Source of the DNA: Spirochaetales bacterium
Lineage (GTDB): Bacteria > Spirochaetota > Spirochaetia > SZUA-6 > JAFGRV01
Length of the DNA stretch: 44,495 bases
Reading direction: 5' to 3'
Assembly (NCBI GenBank): GCA_016928415.1
Contig: JAFGKU010000002.1
Location: forward strand, 1 to 44,495
Part shown: positions 17,522 through 27,800 of the stretch, in pieces
Layout: the number at the start of each line of letters is the position of its first letter
How positions within the stretch are numbered: the stretch's first letter is position 1
Notes under the pieces: model-generated
Told to the model about the DNA's origin: nothing
What the model saw: only the letters and a program-made list of their open reading frames with translations
The model's database searches: none
Program-made: the position numbers and the translations under genes

Positions 17522-20500
17522 ATGTTGGCAAACAGGAAATGGGTGTTGGGGAATTCCAGGCCGACTATAGGGATTTTGACCAGCATTTTCAGGAACATGG
17601 GGTATCCCGGGCAATTGTTCATGGGAATAATCGAGGCTGCGGAGGAAAGAGACATCAACCTGGTTCTCCTGCCGGGCCATGCGATCAATTCCCCTTACCG
17701 CCTCGATTACCAGAGCAATGTCATCTACAGTTTCGTCACCGGCAATGACCTGGACGGACTCGTGCTGGCCTCCGGCATCCTCGGGAATTTCGTCGACAGG
17801 GAACGTTTCGAAAAGTTTTACCGTGCCCTTCCCGTCATCCCTACCGTGAGCATCGGGAAGGAGATAGAGGGCTTGCCGTCCATCACGGTTGACAACAAGA
17901 GCGGAATGAAAGCGGCCGTACGTCATCTTATCAGGGACCACGGGAAAAGGAAGATCGCTTTCATACGGGGTTCGGAAGGGAATCCGGATGCCATTGAGCG
18001 GCTGTCCGCGTATAAGGAAGTGTTGGAGGAAAGCGGAATCCCGCTGGATCCGAACCTTGTCCTGCCGGGGGATTTTATCTACAACACGGGTTACGAGGCC
18101 ATAAGGATATTAATCGAGGAGAGAAAGGCGGAATTCGACGCCGTCATCGCATCCAATGACGACATGGCCGTAGGCGTCATGCATCGCCTTGCCGAATACG
18201 GCCTCAGTGTTCCCGGCCGGGTCGCGGTTGCGGGGTTCGACAACAATGATGAGGATGATTATACCGATCCCCCGTTGACAAGCGTCCGGCAGCCGATCTA
18301 CGAGATGGCGAAAAAGGCGCTGGACCTGATCCTGGAGGCGTTTGAGGGGAGAAAGAACGAACCCCTGACAGTGATTCCGACGGAACTGGTTGTGCGTTCT
18401 TCCTGCGGATGTCCGGCCAAAACGGTCTCCATTATTAACGAATTCAGGGAAACCCCGATTGAGTTACGCTCGACAATCCCCCCCGGTCTTGCGGGAAGGA
18501 TTATCGGGCAGTTGCCCTCCCGCCTCGAATCCTATGAAACTGAAAAGAAGAATGCGGTTGAAATTGTACAATTCATTCTGGACATTTTCGGTAAACATCC
18601 GGTTTCCGGCGGTGCTTTCGTTTCGCTGTACAATATGGTGAATGGAATCCTTGATAACGACGACTATACTGTGAAGGGGATGCTGCGCTGGAAGAAAATT
18701 TTCGAAATTATCGAGGACCATGTGGCCGGGTTTCTGGAAGGCAGTACCGACCTGGTGTTGGCCGTCAAGGTCGTCTTCCAGAGGATCGGCATTATTGTAT
18801 CCGGCATCCAGGAAAAAAAGTCCCGCCTTGAACAATACCGTTTCCAGACCATGATGTGGAACCTCATGCTCATCATCCAGGAAATCTCCTCCACCCTCGA
18901 TTTCGGGAAAATCATGGAAATTCTCGGCAGGAGACTCGTCCTGCTCGATACCACGTGGAGCCTGATTTCCATGTACGACACGAGCGTGCCCCATTCGAGA
19001 ACCGATGAATGGATCAAGCCGGAATGGCTGGAAATCAAGATGGCGAATGACACTCAGAATCCGGACATTGCCGCGGCCGTGAACACCAGGTACCGGTCGG
19101 ACCGCCTTATTCCCCCCTCACTCTTCCCAAACCGCAGGTTTGCGATTATCCTGAAACCGATATTTTTCCTGGAGAACCATTACGGGTTGTTCTTTTTCGA
19201 ATTCGGGAATAATGACTGGCTCATGTATGAAACGATCTGGCAGCATGTCTGCACCGTGATCAACAGCGCCGTCCTTTTCGAAGCCAGGATAAGCGCGGAA
19301 AATGAATTGCAGTTTGCCAATGACAGGCTCAAGGAAGCCGACCGGGCCAAGACGGCATTCTTCGCCAATGTCTCGCACGAATTACGCACGCCCCTCACCC
19401 TCATCCAGGGCCCTCTGGAATCCATCCTCCAGAAGGACGGGAAATCGCTTCCTGATCACATCCATAAATACCTGGGTTACATCCACGCCAATTCATTAAG
19501 GCTCCTGAAACTCATCAATGCGCTTCTTGATTTCTCGAAGCTGGAGGCCGGGAAGGTCACTCTGAACAGGAAGGCAACGGATATCGCCAAGGTGCTGTTA
19601 TACTACCATTCCATGGTAAAATCCGCGGCGGAAACCCGCGGCCTTCGTACCGAATACAAGGCAGGCGCCGCAGAAGTGGTGGCGGCCATCGACAGGGACC
19701 TGTTTGAAAAGGCCTTTTTCAACCTCATATCAAACGCCCTCAAATTCACTCCGGCGGGGGGAATCATCACGATCGGGCTTGATGACGGTGAAGAAAGTTT
19801 TACCGTAAGTATAACCGACACGGGGGTCGGAATCCCCGGGGACAAACTCGCCACCATCTTTGAGCGGTTTGCCCAACTGGACGCCTCTCCGTCGAGAAAA
19901 TACGAGGGTACGGGAATCGGGCTGGCATTTACAAAAGAAATTGTCGAGCTGCACGGGGGCAAGATCGGGGTTGAAAGCAAACCCGGTGAAGGATCGGTGT
20001 TCTCGATCACCCTGCCCAAGGGGATTGCGGTGGATGGTTCATCGGATGAGAAAATCGAGGAGATACAGGAACTCAAGGCGTACCTTGTTTCAGACCTCTC
20101 CAGGCGGGACACGATCCCGGGGACCGGCGGCGCCGGACCTGCGGACCGGAGGACCATTCTGGTGGTGGACGACAATCCGGACATGCGGGGGTTCATGAAA
20201 AGCCTGCTTGACAGCAAGTACTCGGTCATTCTCGCGGAAAACGGGGTCAAGGGACTTGAAAAAGTACGTCGGGAGATACCCGCCCTGATCATATCCGATG
20301 TGATGATGCCGGAAATGGACGGGTATGAGTTCTGCAGGCGGATCCGCACAGATGAGAAGCTGCGCCATATTCCGTTCATCCTCGTCACCGCACGCGCCGA
20401 TATGGCGATGCGTATAGAAGGGCTTGAACAGGGAGCCGATGATTACCTGGTAAAACCGTTTAACGCGGAAGAACTTGATGCCCGCGTCCGCAACCTAATC

Positions 20501-21538
20501 GCCTCGAGAGAACTGGAAAAGCAGCTTTCGGAACAGAGGAATCAGCTTGAGAATGCGCTCGATGAACTGAAAGCGACACAACAACAGCTCATCCTGAACG
20601 AAAAGCTAGCCTCAATAGGTCAGCTCCTGGCAGGTATTTCGCACGAGTTGAACACCCCGTTCAGCGTGGTCAAGGCGTCGAACGAAAACCTCATAACATG
20701 CGTGGACGGGATTATAGGGAATTTGCCAAAAATCGTAGAAAGCCTGGAACCGGGCAAATTACAGCTGTTTTTCGAAATGGTGGAAAGGGCATCCGGGAAC
20801 AGCAGGAGCCTGTCAAGCCGGGAGGAACGGGCACTCAGGGACAAGTACGAGGCGGAACTGAAAGCGGCAGGTATCCAGGATACCCTGTTTACGGCTGATA
20901 TGCTGTTGAGTATGGGCTACTGCGGCTCCATCGCCCCGTTCCTGGAATTATTGGGCGGTAAACAGGGCAGGTTGGTTGTTGAGACGGGGGTGTGCATCGC
21001 CGGTTTGAAACGGCATTCGGCGAACATCGGGATGGGGATAAAAAAATCGAACAAGATCGTTTTCGCCCTGAAAAATTTCACCCATATTGACAAGGAGGCG
21101 CAGAAGAAGAACGCGGACCTGACGCAAGGCATAGAATCCGTCCTCGTCCTGTACCAGAACCAGCTCAAGCACGGCGTGGAGGTGATAAAACGCTTCGACC
21201 CGGTCCCGTCCATTGCGTGTTATCCGGATGAGTTGAACCAGGTCTGGGTGAACCTCATCAGCAACTCCCTGCACGCCATGAATTACCGGGGTACATTGGA
21301 GATTGGCATCAGGGACCATAGGTCCGAAGTTCTGGTCAGCATCACGGATTCAGGATGCGGAATTCCCGAGACCATACGCAACAGGGTTTTTGAGCCGTTC
21401 TTCACCACGAAGGAAGCGGGGTTTGGAAGCGGTCTGGGACTGGACATTTGCCGTAAAATCGTGAAAAAGCACAACGGATCGATCGATTTTGAGAGCGTTC
21501 CGGGCCGCACCGTTTTCACCGTCCGTCTGCCGAAATAA
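17522..21538 (+). CDS. LacI-type sugar sensor hybrid histidine kinase with two kinase modules
   Basis: A 1338-residue multidomain signalling protein. Residues ~14-297: LacI/PBP-like ligand-binding domain without helix-turn-helix, ending SSCGC. ~300-430: helical linker. ~430-600: GAF-like region (weakly recognised). ~608-840: HisKA with SHELRTPLT (His619) and HATPase (Asn734 N box, DTGVGIPG, GTGIGLAF). ~870-985: receiver, VVDDNPDMRG, phospho-acceptor Asp926, VKPF. ~1030-1338: second kinase, SHELNTP (His1041), ATPase with NLISNSLHA, DSGCGIP and GSGLGLDI. There is no signal peptide or membrane helix, so it likely senses a cytoplasmic sugar or metabolite. AAGGAG lies 5 nt before the ATG at 17522. 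No separate response regulator is adjacent. Such LacI-sensor kinases are, to my knowledge, concentrated in spirochaetes and a few Firmicutes. Confidence 0.85.
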   Translation: MLANRKWVLGNSRPTIGILTSIFRNMGYPGQLFMGIIEAAEERDINLVLLPGHAINSPYRLDYQSNVIYSFVTGNDLDGLVLASGILGNFVDRERFEKFYRALPVIPTVSIGKEIEGLPSITVDNKSGMKAAVRHLIRDHGKRKIAFIRGSEGNPDAIERLSAYKEVLEESGIPLDPNLVLPGDFIYNTGYEAIRILIEERKAEFDAVIASNDDMAVGVMHRLAEYGLSVPGRVAVAGFDNNDEDDYTDPPLTSVRQPIYEMAKKALDLILEAFEGRKNEPLTVIPTELVVRSSCGCPAKTVSIINEFRETPIELRSTIPPGLAGRIIGQLPSRLESYETEKKNAVEIVQFILDIFGKHPVSGGAFVSLYNMVNGILDNDDYTVKGMLRWKKIFEIIEDHVAGFLEGSTDLVLAVKVVFQRIGIIVSGIQEKKSRLEQYRFQTMMWNLMLIIQEISSTLDFGKIMEILGRRLVLLDTTWSLISMYDTSVPHSRTDEWIKPEWLEIKMANDTQNPDIAAAVNTRYRSDRLIPPSLFPNRRFAIILKPIFFLENHYGLFFFEFGNNDWLMYETIWQHVCTVINSAVLFEARISAENELQFANDRLKEADRAKTAFFANVSHELRTPLTLIQGPLESILQKDGKSLPDHIHKYLGYIHANSLRLLKLINALLDFSKLEAGKVTLNRKATDIAKVLLYYHSMVKSAAETRGLRTEYKAGAAEVVAAIDRDLFEKAFFNLISNALKFTPAGGIITIGLDDGEESFTVSITDTGVGIPGDKLATIFERFAQLDASPSRKYEGTGIGLAFTKEIVELHGGKIGVESKPGEGSVFSITLPKGIAVDGSSDEKIEEIQELKAYLVSDLSRRDTIPGTGGAGPADRRTILVVDDNPDMRGFMKSLLDSKYSVILAENGVKGLEKVRREIPALIISDVMMPEMDGYEFCRRIRTDEKLRHIPFILVTARADMAMRIEGLEQGADDYLVKPFNAEELDARVRNLIASRELEKQLSEQRNQLENALDELKATQQQLILNEKLASIGQLLAGISHELNTPFSVVKASNENLITCVDGIIGNLPKIVESLEPGKLQLFFEMVERASGNSRSLSSREERALRDKYEAELKAAGIQDTLFTADMLLSMGYCGSIAPFLELLGGKQGRLVVETGVCIAGLKRHSANIGMGIKKSNKIVFALKNFTHIDKEAQKKNADLTQGIESVLVLYQNQLKHGVEVIKRFDPVPSIACYPDELNQVWVNLISNSLHAMNYRGTLEIGIRDHRSEVLVSITDSGCGIPETIRNRVFEPFFTTKEAGFGSGLGLDICRKIVKKHNGSIDFESVPGRTVFTVRLPK

Positions 21539-21608
21539 TGAATTAAGAAAATTGTCCGTCAACCAAAATAATGGATCAGGGAAATTGCTTTCAGGCCATT
21601 CCGGCAAT

Positions 21609-21908
21609 TTATCGGGGCGGTTTTATTACGATAAAAAAATACCACATGGCGACCAGTTCGATTCCGCTTTCGCCTTCAATCAGTTTTTTAATCTCATCGA
21701 TAGTCGTAATTTTCTTTCCCCGGTCGTCCTTTATGTTTTTTCCGTCGAACTCGAGCAGCTTTTTACCGCGGGAGTCCCGGATATTATTGCCCTGTACTTC
21801 GCCAAGCAGGGCGGCATTCGGGGCCCTGACATAGCTCCCTTCCAGTTCCCCCACCTTTGAACCGGACGCGTTTCTAAGTTTGAACCCGTCAAATGTATAT
21901 TCTGCCAT
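21609..21908 (-). CDS. small '4-fold beta flower'-like protein
   Basis: A 99-residue protein made of short repeats of the form G-x-x-(I/V)-R-D-x-R-G-K-K-(I/L): for example NNIRDSRGKKLLEFDG then KNIKDDRGKKITTIDE. The pattern of repeated turns and strands recalls the '4-fold beta flower' domain described for small bacterial proteins; this is my impression, not a search result. There is no signal peptide. A GGGAGG ribosome binding site precedes the ATG at 21908. The function is unknown and the gene is monocistronic. Confidence 0.6.
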   Translation of the reverse strand: MAEYTFDGFKLRNASGSKVGELEGSYVRAPNAALLGEVQGNNIRDSRGKKLLEFDGKNIKDDRGKKITTIDEIKKLIEGESGIELVAMWYFFIVIKPPR

Positions 21909-22047
21909 TTTATCCTCCCTGGATTGGAATTATACAAAACCATTATAATACCGATTTTTTTAAAATCCACGGTTTTTTGACAAAAAAAATATACCGTCAT
22001 GGTTTTTTATACCCGATGATTATTATTTAAACTCGATACTTTAGTTT

Positions 22048-22512
22048 CTATACATCCAGTTTACTGTAAAGGTCTGCCAGTTCTCCCGATTCATAGATTT
22101 TGACAATGACATCGACCATAACCGGGTCAAACTGGGTATTGACGCCCTTTTTTAATTCCTTGACGGCATCCCCGTGGTTCATTGCCTTGCGGTAGGACCG
22201 GTCCGACGTCATGGCGTCAATCGAGTCGGCGACGGCAATAATCCGTGATGTAAAGGGAATGTCATACTGCCTGAGATTTCCAGGATAGCCATTGCCGTCA
22301 AAACGTTCATGGTGGTAAAGAATGGAGGGAATGATGGTTACCAGAAGGCTTATGTCCTTTAACATATGCTCACCTTTTTCCGGGTGCAGTTTGATCAGGG
22401 CATATTCTTCATCGTTAAGCGGGCCGGATTTATGGAGTATTTTGTCCGGAATCCCGATTTTCCCGATATCATGCAATAAAGAAACGGTCTCCAGGATATT
22501 CAGGTTTTTCAC
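22048..22512 (-). pseudogene. HD-GYP domain fragment
   Basis: The 154 residues match the C-terminal two thirds of an HD-GYP cyclic-di-GMP phosphodiesterase: LHDIGKIGIPD (His14, Asp15), KLHPEKG, HHERFDGNGYP and ADSIDAMTSDRSYR. The N-terminal part of the domain, with its first conserved His and Arg, is missing, as is any sensor or receiver. The frame starts with a GTG right after an in-frame stop. A likelier initiation site, ATGATG at 22522 with GGGGAG upstream, is in another frame; one base fewer in the AAAAA run at about 22506-22510 would join them. The fragment probably has little or no activity alone. Upstream DNA is AT-rich and non-coding. Confidence 0.65.
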
Positions 22513-22649
22513 AATCCATCATGAATATAACTTTCTCCCCAATTTAAGACTCTATAATATAATCATATTAAAGGAATGAATAATTACAAGGAAAAGCACA
22601 AGAGGCGTATTCTTTGTAACGGCTTATTATGCCTGCCCGTGGGATGCCT

Positions 22650-23795
22650 TCATGGGGATATTTCATCCCCTGACTTAAAAACTCCCTTTATTTCAATTCC
22701 GCTATTTGCCAGCTTGAAAATGACCAGATCAAAATGACCCTTTATTTTATTTTCCGGACTATGTTTATTCAATAAGTGAACGGGATTTATTGATGCCATT
22801 GACCAAGCTTCTCTCAAGTTTGCCAGATGGTTTTGCAATAAATGGTTAATCCCCCTTTTGATTGGGAAAGCCGCCCCTGCAAGGTATTCCGGCTTATCCT
22901 TGATGAAAAGCCTGCCCGTATCGTCAAGCACCACTTGGCCGCCGACAGGTGATTCGTAAATTCCCGGGGCCATGCCGGTAAACATGGTACTGTCACTAAC
23001 TATGATTGCCTTGGTCTTTTTTATCCTGATGACTGATTTTATAAAGGATTCAGGTAGATGGAAGCCGTCGGCAATTATGCAGGCCGCCAGTTTTTCACTT
23101 GCCAGCTGCTCCCATATTAAATTGGAATTCCTGTGCAGAAATTGAGGGGCTCCATTCCCGAGATGTGTGGACATGACAGCTCCGGCCTTGATGGCATTCC
23201 TGATTTGGGCGGGTGAAGCAATGGAATGCCCTATCGAAACAATAATTTTGCTTTTAATGCATTTTTGAATAAAGGTGACAGCCGAGTCCCATTCCGGGGA
23301 TAACGTGATTATTTTGATCATACCTTCCGCTGCATCCTGGAAACGTTCAAACAGATCCCAGTCCGGACTGGTTATATACTTCAAAGGATGCGCCCCCCTG
23401 GCGCCTTTATCTTTGGAAATGAACGGACCTTCCAGATGAATTCCGCCGATATGCCTGTCAAGAGAAGCATCCTGCCGGCAAGCCCTACTGATGCCCTTTA
23501 AAGAATTCATCATGTTTTCTTTTGAATTGGTTATTACTGTCGGAAAAAAGGTTGTGACCCCTTCCTTGTATAATTCATGCGAAATTTTCCCAATATCTTT
23601 TTCTGAAACGGGGGGACTGTTAAAATCAACGGAATTGTAACCGTTTACCTGGAGGTCAACCAGCCCCGGGCCGACATATAATTTTTCACCGGCAATACTC
23701 CCCTTTGCCGGTTCCAGCGCCTCAATCCTGTGATTTTTGATGCTTAATTTGACCGTTTTATCGGTAATGCAGTCGATACATTTTATTTCTGCCAT
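22650..23795 (-). CDS. nagA: N-acetylglucosamine-6-phosphate deacetylase
   Basis: A 381-residue amidohydrolase-fold enzyme that removes acetate from GlcNAc-6-phosphate. The motifs are GLVDLQVNG (the NagA form of the first metal site, which lacks HxH), IHLEGPF (Glu122), SIGHSIAS (His190), THLGNG (His211), IADGFH (His246) and VSDST (catalytic Asp268). The THLGNG form replaces the THLYNAM of E. coli NagA, so this belongs to a divergent branch; the catalytic residues are kept. Its 5' end overlaps nagB by 13 bp, and both act in succession in amino-sugar recycling. Confident on family. Confidence 0.85.
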   Translation of the reverse strand: MAEIKCIDCITDKTVKLSIKNHRIEALEPAKGSIAGEKLYVGPGLVDLQVNGYNSVDFNSPPVSEKDIGKISHELYKEGVTTFFPTVITNSKENMMNSLKGISRACRQDASLDRHIGGIHLEGPFISKDKGARGAHPLKYITSPDWDLFERFQDAAEGMIKIITLSPEWDSAVTFIQKCIKSKIIVSIGHSIASPAQIRNAIKAGAVMSTHLGNGAPQFLHRNSNLIWEQLASEKLAACIIADGFHLPESFIKSVIRIKKTKAIIVSDSTMFTGMAPGIYESPVGGQVVLDDTGRLFIKDKPEYLAGAAFPIKRGINHLLQNHLANLREAWSMASINPVHLLNKHSPENKIKGHFDLVIFKLANSGIEIKGVFKSGDEISP

Positions 23796-24523
23796 AATAA
23801 TTCCGAAGAATCCTTATCCAGATATAACCGGCAGTTCTTGTGCGATCTCAGGATCGATGCGGGGCACGCGATATTTATTTCACCATTTAAGGCATTGTAG
23901 ACTGCGCTCTGTTTGGTTTTCCCGGGAACGACACAAAAAATATGGGAAGCCTTCAATAAAACCGGAATAGTCAATGTCAGGGCATACTCGGGAACGTCAT
24001 CGATAGTATCAAAACACCCGTCATTGACCTGTTGCTGCCTGCATGCCGGGTCCAGTTTTACTTTCTTGATTATTTCGCCGTCATTAAAATCGGCCGCCGT
24101 TGGATCGTTAAACGCTATATGGCCGTTCTCTCCTATACCCATGCAGACCATATCAATTTGGTTGTTATCAATCAATCCGCCATACCTTTTGCATTCCCGT
24201 TCGGGATCATTGTTCCCGTTTATCAGGTTTACCTCCTTGAAAGAAAGCAGATCAAAAAGCCTGTGTTTTAAATATCGTGAAAATAACTGGACGGCGTTAT
24301 CAGGCAATCCCAAATATTCATCCATGTGATAGGCGGCTATTCTGTTCCATTCAATTGATTCTGATTGTACCAGGTATTCAAACATTTCGTTTTGTGAAGG
24401 CGCCGCGGCAAAAATTATTATAATTTCCTGTTTATATTGCAGTAATTTTTTTATTGTCGCCTCGATGTCCGCGGCGGCTTTTCTTCCCAATGCATCCCTG
24501 TCCCTTAAAATATGTATTTTCAT
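23783..24523 (-). CDS. nagB: glucosamine-6-phosphate deaminase family protein
   Basis: About 246 residues from the ATG at 24523 (MKIHILRDRDAL); in-frame ATGs at 24577 and 24544 would add N-terminal residues not seen in the family. The NagB active site is recognisable: FAAAPSQNEM (the substrate loop variant of SGGSTP), the DEYLGL general-base region (Asp86/Glu87 counted from the longer start) and GIGENGHIAFNDP. The enzyme converts glucosamine-6-phosphate to fructose-6-phosphate and ammonia. It is the first gene of the nagBA pair. The variant substrate loop and length fit a divergent subgroup, so a related amino-sugar phosphate cannot be excluded. Confidence 0.8.
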   Translation of the reverse strand: MKIHILRDRDALGRKAAADIEATIKKLLQYKQEIIIIFAAAPSQNEMFEYLVQSESIEWNRIAAYHMDEYLGLPDNAVQLFSRYLKHRLFDLLSFKEVNLINGNNDPERECKRYGGLIDNNQIDMVCMGIGENGHIAFNDPTAADFNDGEIIKKVKLDPACRQQQVNDGCFDTIDDVPEYALTLTIPVLLKASHIFCVVPGKTKQSAVYNALNGEINIACPASILRSHKNCRLYLDKDSSELLWQK

Positions 24524-24695
24524 TTCGTTTATCTTTTTAATCATAATCAATCTTTCAAAATAATAGTCAAAGTCCATTATCTATACAAGATATTTGTAGA
24601 AAATAACCCCTCTTTCGAAGAAATTTGGAGTTTCGCCGGGAATCATCTCGAGGTACAATAAACCGGGCATTGCTATTGCAGGGGAAATTTAACAA

Positions 24696-24710
24696 TGTGA
24701 ATGGTTCACA
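24696..24710. promoter_or_regulatory. palindromic operator-like site upstream of the rhamnosidase gene
   Basis: TGTGAA-TGG-TTCACA is a perfect 6-bp inverted repeat with a 3-bp centre, in the region shared by divergent nagB and the rhamnosidase gene, about 110 bp before the latter's start. A longer imperfect inverted repeat surrounds it (TAAACCGGGCAT at about 24659-24670 and ATGCCGGGTTTA at about 24733-24744, one mismatch). It looks like a regulator binding site; the regulator is unknown. Confidence 0.45.
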
Positions 24711-24819
24711 ACCAAAAAAAGTAATTATCTCGATGCCGGGTTTACCATTATGTGATTTTTATTCAGGCTTATTATAAGCCTTAACAATAAATTTTTAGAG
24801 AATGCATAAGGGAAAAAAA

Positions 24820-27800
24820 ATGAAATTTAAAAAGTTTACGGTATTATTTCTTTTCATCAGTATTGTTTTACCTGACATGAGCCTTTCCGCGGCTTCTCCA
24901 AACCCTCCCGGCAGCCTGAAAACGGAATACTGCGTGAATCCCATCGGGATCGACACGGCGGCTCCGCGCTTGAGCTGGGTATTTTCGGACCCGGACCGTG
25001 GTGAAAAACAGACGGCCTACCGCATCATTGTTGCCTCATCGGAAACTAACATCAACAACAACACGGGCAATATGTGGGACAGCGGCAAGGTGAGTTCAGA
25101 CATGCAGAACGGGGTAAAATATGCCGGAGCTGCCCTGTCCAGCCGGACCCCGTACTGGTGGAAGGTCATGGTCTGGGACAGGGATGGCAATCAATCAACC
25201 TTCAGTTCGATTGCCTCTTTCGAGACCGGTATGCTGAACCAGTCCGACTGGAGCGCCTCTTCCTGGATCGGCGGTGATTATACGCTGTTGCGGGACGATT
25301 TTATCCTCGATTCCTCCAAAACGATTGCCCGTGCCCGGCTCTATGTTACCAGTATGGGGTTTAACGAGGTTTATTTTAACGGCCAGAAAGCGGGACGGGA
25401 TGTCCTTAATCCCGCTTATACCGAATATGACAGGCGGGTGCTGTACAGCACGTATGATATCAAGGGGCTCCTCAGTTCAACGAATAATGCCATCGGCATC
25501 ATGCTGGGGCGGTCCTATTATCAGCGTTTTATTTCCGGCACGCTTGGAGTTCGGGCGGAAATCCATATTGTTTATACGGACGGTACGGTATGGCATTACG
25601 GGACCAACGCCGGTTATTTTAAGGCAATAAACGGCGGACCTGTCACGTACAACGACATTTACAATGGCGAAAGCTATGATGCAACAAGGGAATTGCCGGG
25701 CTGGTCAAACTACGGCTATAATGATTCCGGATGGCCGGCTCCCTCCATCCTCAGTTATTCCGGATCCATTTCCGCGGCTTATCAGGCAATCAGGGTAACA
25801 GAGGAAATTACACCGGTCAGTATTACCCGGGTTCAGGCGGGCCAGAGCGGCGGCCCAGATGGGTTTGTCTGGTGCTCTAATGAAGGGGGTTCGGTAACAT
25901 TCCCCCAGGCAGTCAACGTGGCCTTTGGAGCCAATGGAAGTTTTTATTACCTGTACAACGTGAGCGGCACCATAACGTTCGATAATAATACATTCGGCGA
26001 TCCGATTCCCGGTGTTCAAAAAGCCGGCTATTATCAATATGCAAACGGGGCCACTCCGGTAACGTACCGTGTGGATATGGGGGTGAATTTCGCCGGCTGG
26101 GCAAGGATTACCGTGTCCGGCAATGCCGGTACAATGATCACCATGCGGTTTGCGGAATATTTGAATCCCGACGGCACACTTGATATTGTTGACCTGCGTG
26201 GTGCCAGGCAAACCGATACCTATATCATGAAGGGCGGCGGGACAGAGGTCTGGGAACCGCGTTTTACCTACCATGGTTTCCGCTATGTTGAAGTGACGGG
26301 GTTCCCCGCCGCACCCACTGCCAGCACCATAAAGGGCAGGGTGGTCCACAGCGATTATGCGAGGGAAAGCAGTTTTAACTGTTCCAATACCCTGATCAAT
26401 AACATCTACAAGGCATACCTCCGTTCGCAGCGGAGCAATACAATGGGCATTCCCACCGATTGTCCTTCAAGAGACGAGCGGATGGGAGCGGGCGCGGACG
26501 CGTTTCTGACCGCCGAGGCCGCGATCCTTGCCTTTGACATGATCACCTTCTACGAAAATTGCTTCCAGGACGTAGATGATGCCGAAGAATCCACCGGTGA
26601 GGTCCAGGATGTATTCCCCAGTTATTCCTGGCCGAGACTTTCGGATACCCCCTGGATGTCACAGAGGATATTAATGCCGTGGGAGCTGTATATGGCGACA
26701 GGTGACAAGAGTATTCTCTCAAAATACTATAACAACATGAAGCTGGCCGTAAACTATCTGCAGTCGCTTGCGGGCAGTGATTACCTGGGAACGCCGGCGG
26801 CAAACGGCGACTGGGTGCCGTCCGGATCAACGGAAAGCAATGTTTTCTTTGCCGATGCCTATTTTTACAGGAATGCGGTTCTCATGGCGAAGATCGCCGG
26901 TGAACTGGGCAATACGGCCGACCAGGCCACCTATAATGCCCTGGCTGTCAATATCCAAAATGCCTTCAACAATACTTACTTCAATGCGAACAGCTATTAC
27001 GGATCGAATACGCAGGCAGGAAACGCGGTGGCCCTGGAATTCGGGCTGGTGCCGGAAAGCTCCCGCAATGCGGTTTTCAACAGCCTGCTCAACAATATTT
27101 CCGCGAACAGTAATCATATAACCGCCGGTATCCTGGGGACCAAGGCGATCATGCAGGTCCTGTGGGAGGAAAACCGTTCGGACATCGCGTTTGCATTAAT
27201 GAACCAGACAAGTTACCCGAGCTGGGGGTATATGTATAACAAGGGGCCGGGCACACTCTGGGAGAGATGGAACTCCGATACGGCCATCGGAAGCGGGATG
27301 AATTCGTTCAACCACGTGATGTTCGGCGGCGGCCCGGGAATCTGGGCGTACAAGGGCATTGCGGGAATATCACCGTTGAAACCCGGTTATTCGGAAGTAC
27401 TGATCAGGCCGGAAATCGTGGGCGACCTGACCGGCGGGAGCGGCTCCGTCATGACACCTCGAGGTTACGTCACCACCGGCTGGACAAAGGTTTCCGGGTC
27501 ACAGGTTAACCTCACCGTGACGATTCCGGGTAACAGCAATGCGATAATTCATGTGCCGACTCTTGGAAGCACTACCGTCAGAATCAGGGAAAGCGGCACG
27601 GAGATCTACAATAATGGAATGACGGGCAGTGTTCCCGGTGTGGCGGGACTTCGTGCCACATTACCCGGCAGCATTGCCTTTATTGTCGGCTCAGGAACAT
27701 ACAGCTTTGTGATGACAACGGACGGAACGCCGCGGTCCGCCACCCCGGCCGGATTCACCTTTTGTGCCAATGAGGGAGAAAGTTATCCATTAAGCGGCGT

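Noticed and set aside
19603..20388. 261-codon minus-strand open frame
   Set aside because: Antisense to the first kinase module; the motifs on the plus strand are clear, and the translation is Ser/Pro/Leu-rich.
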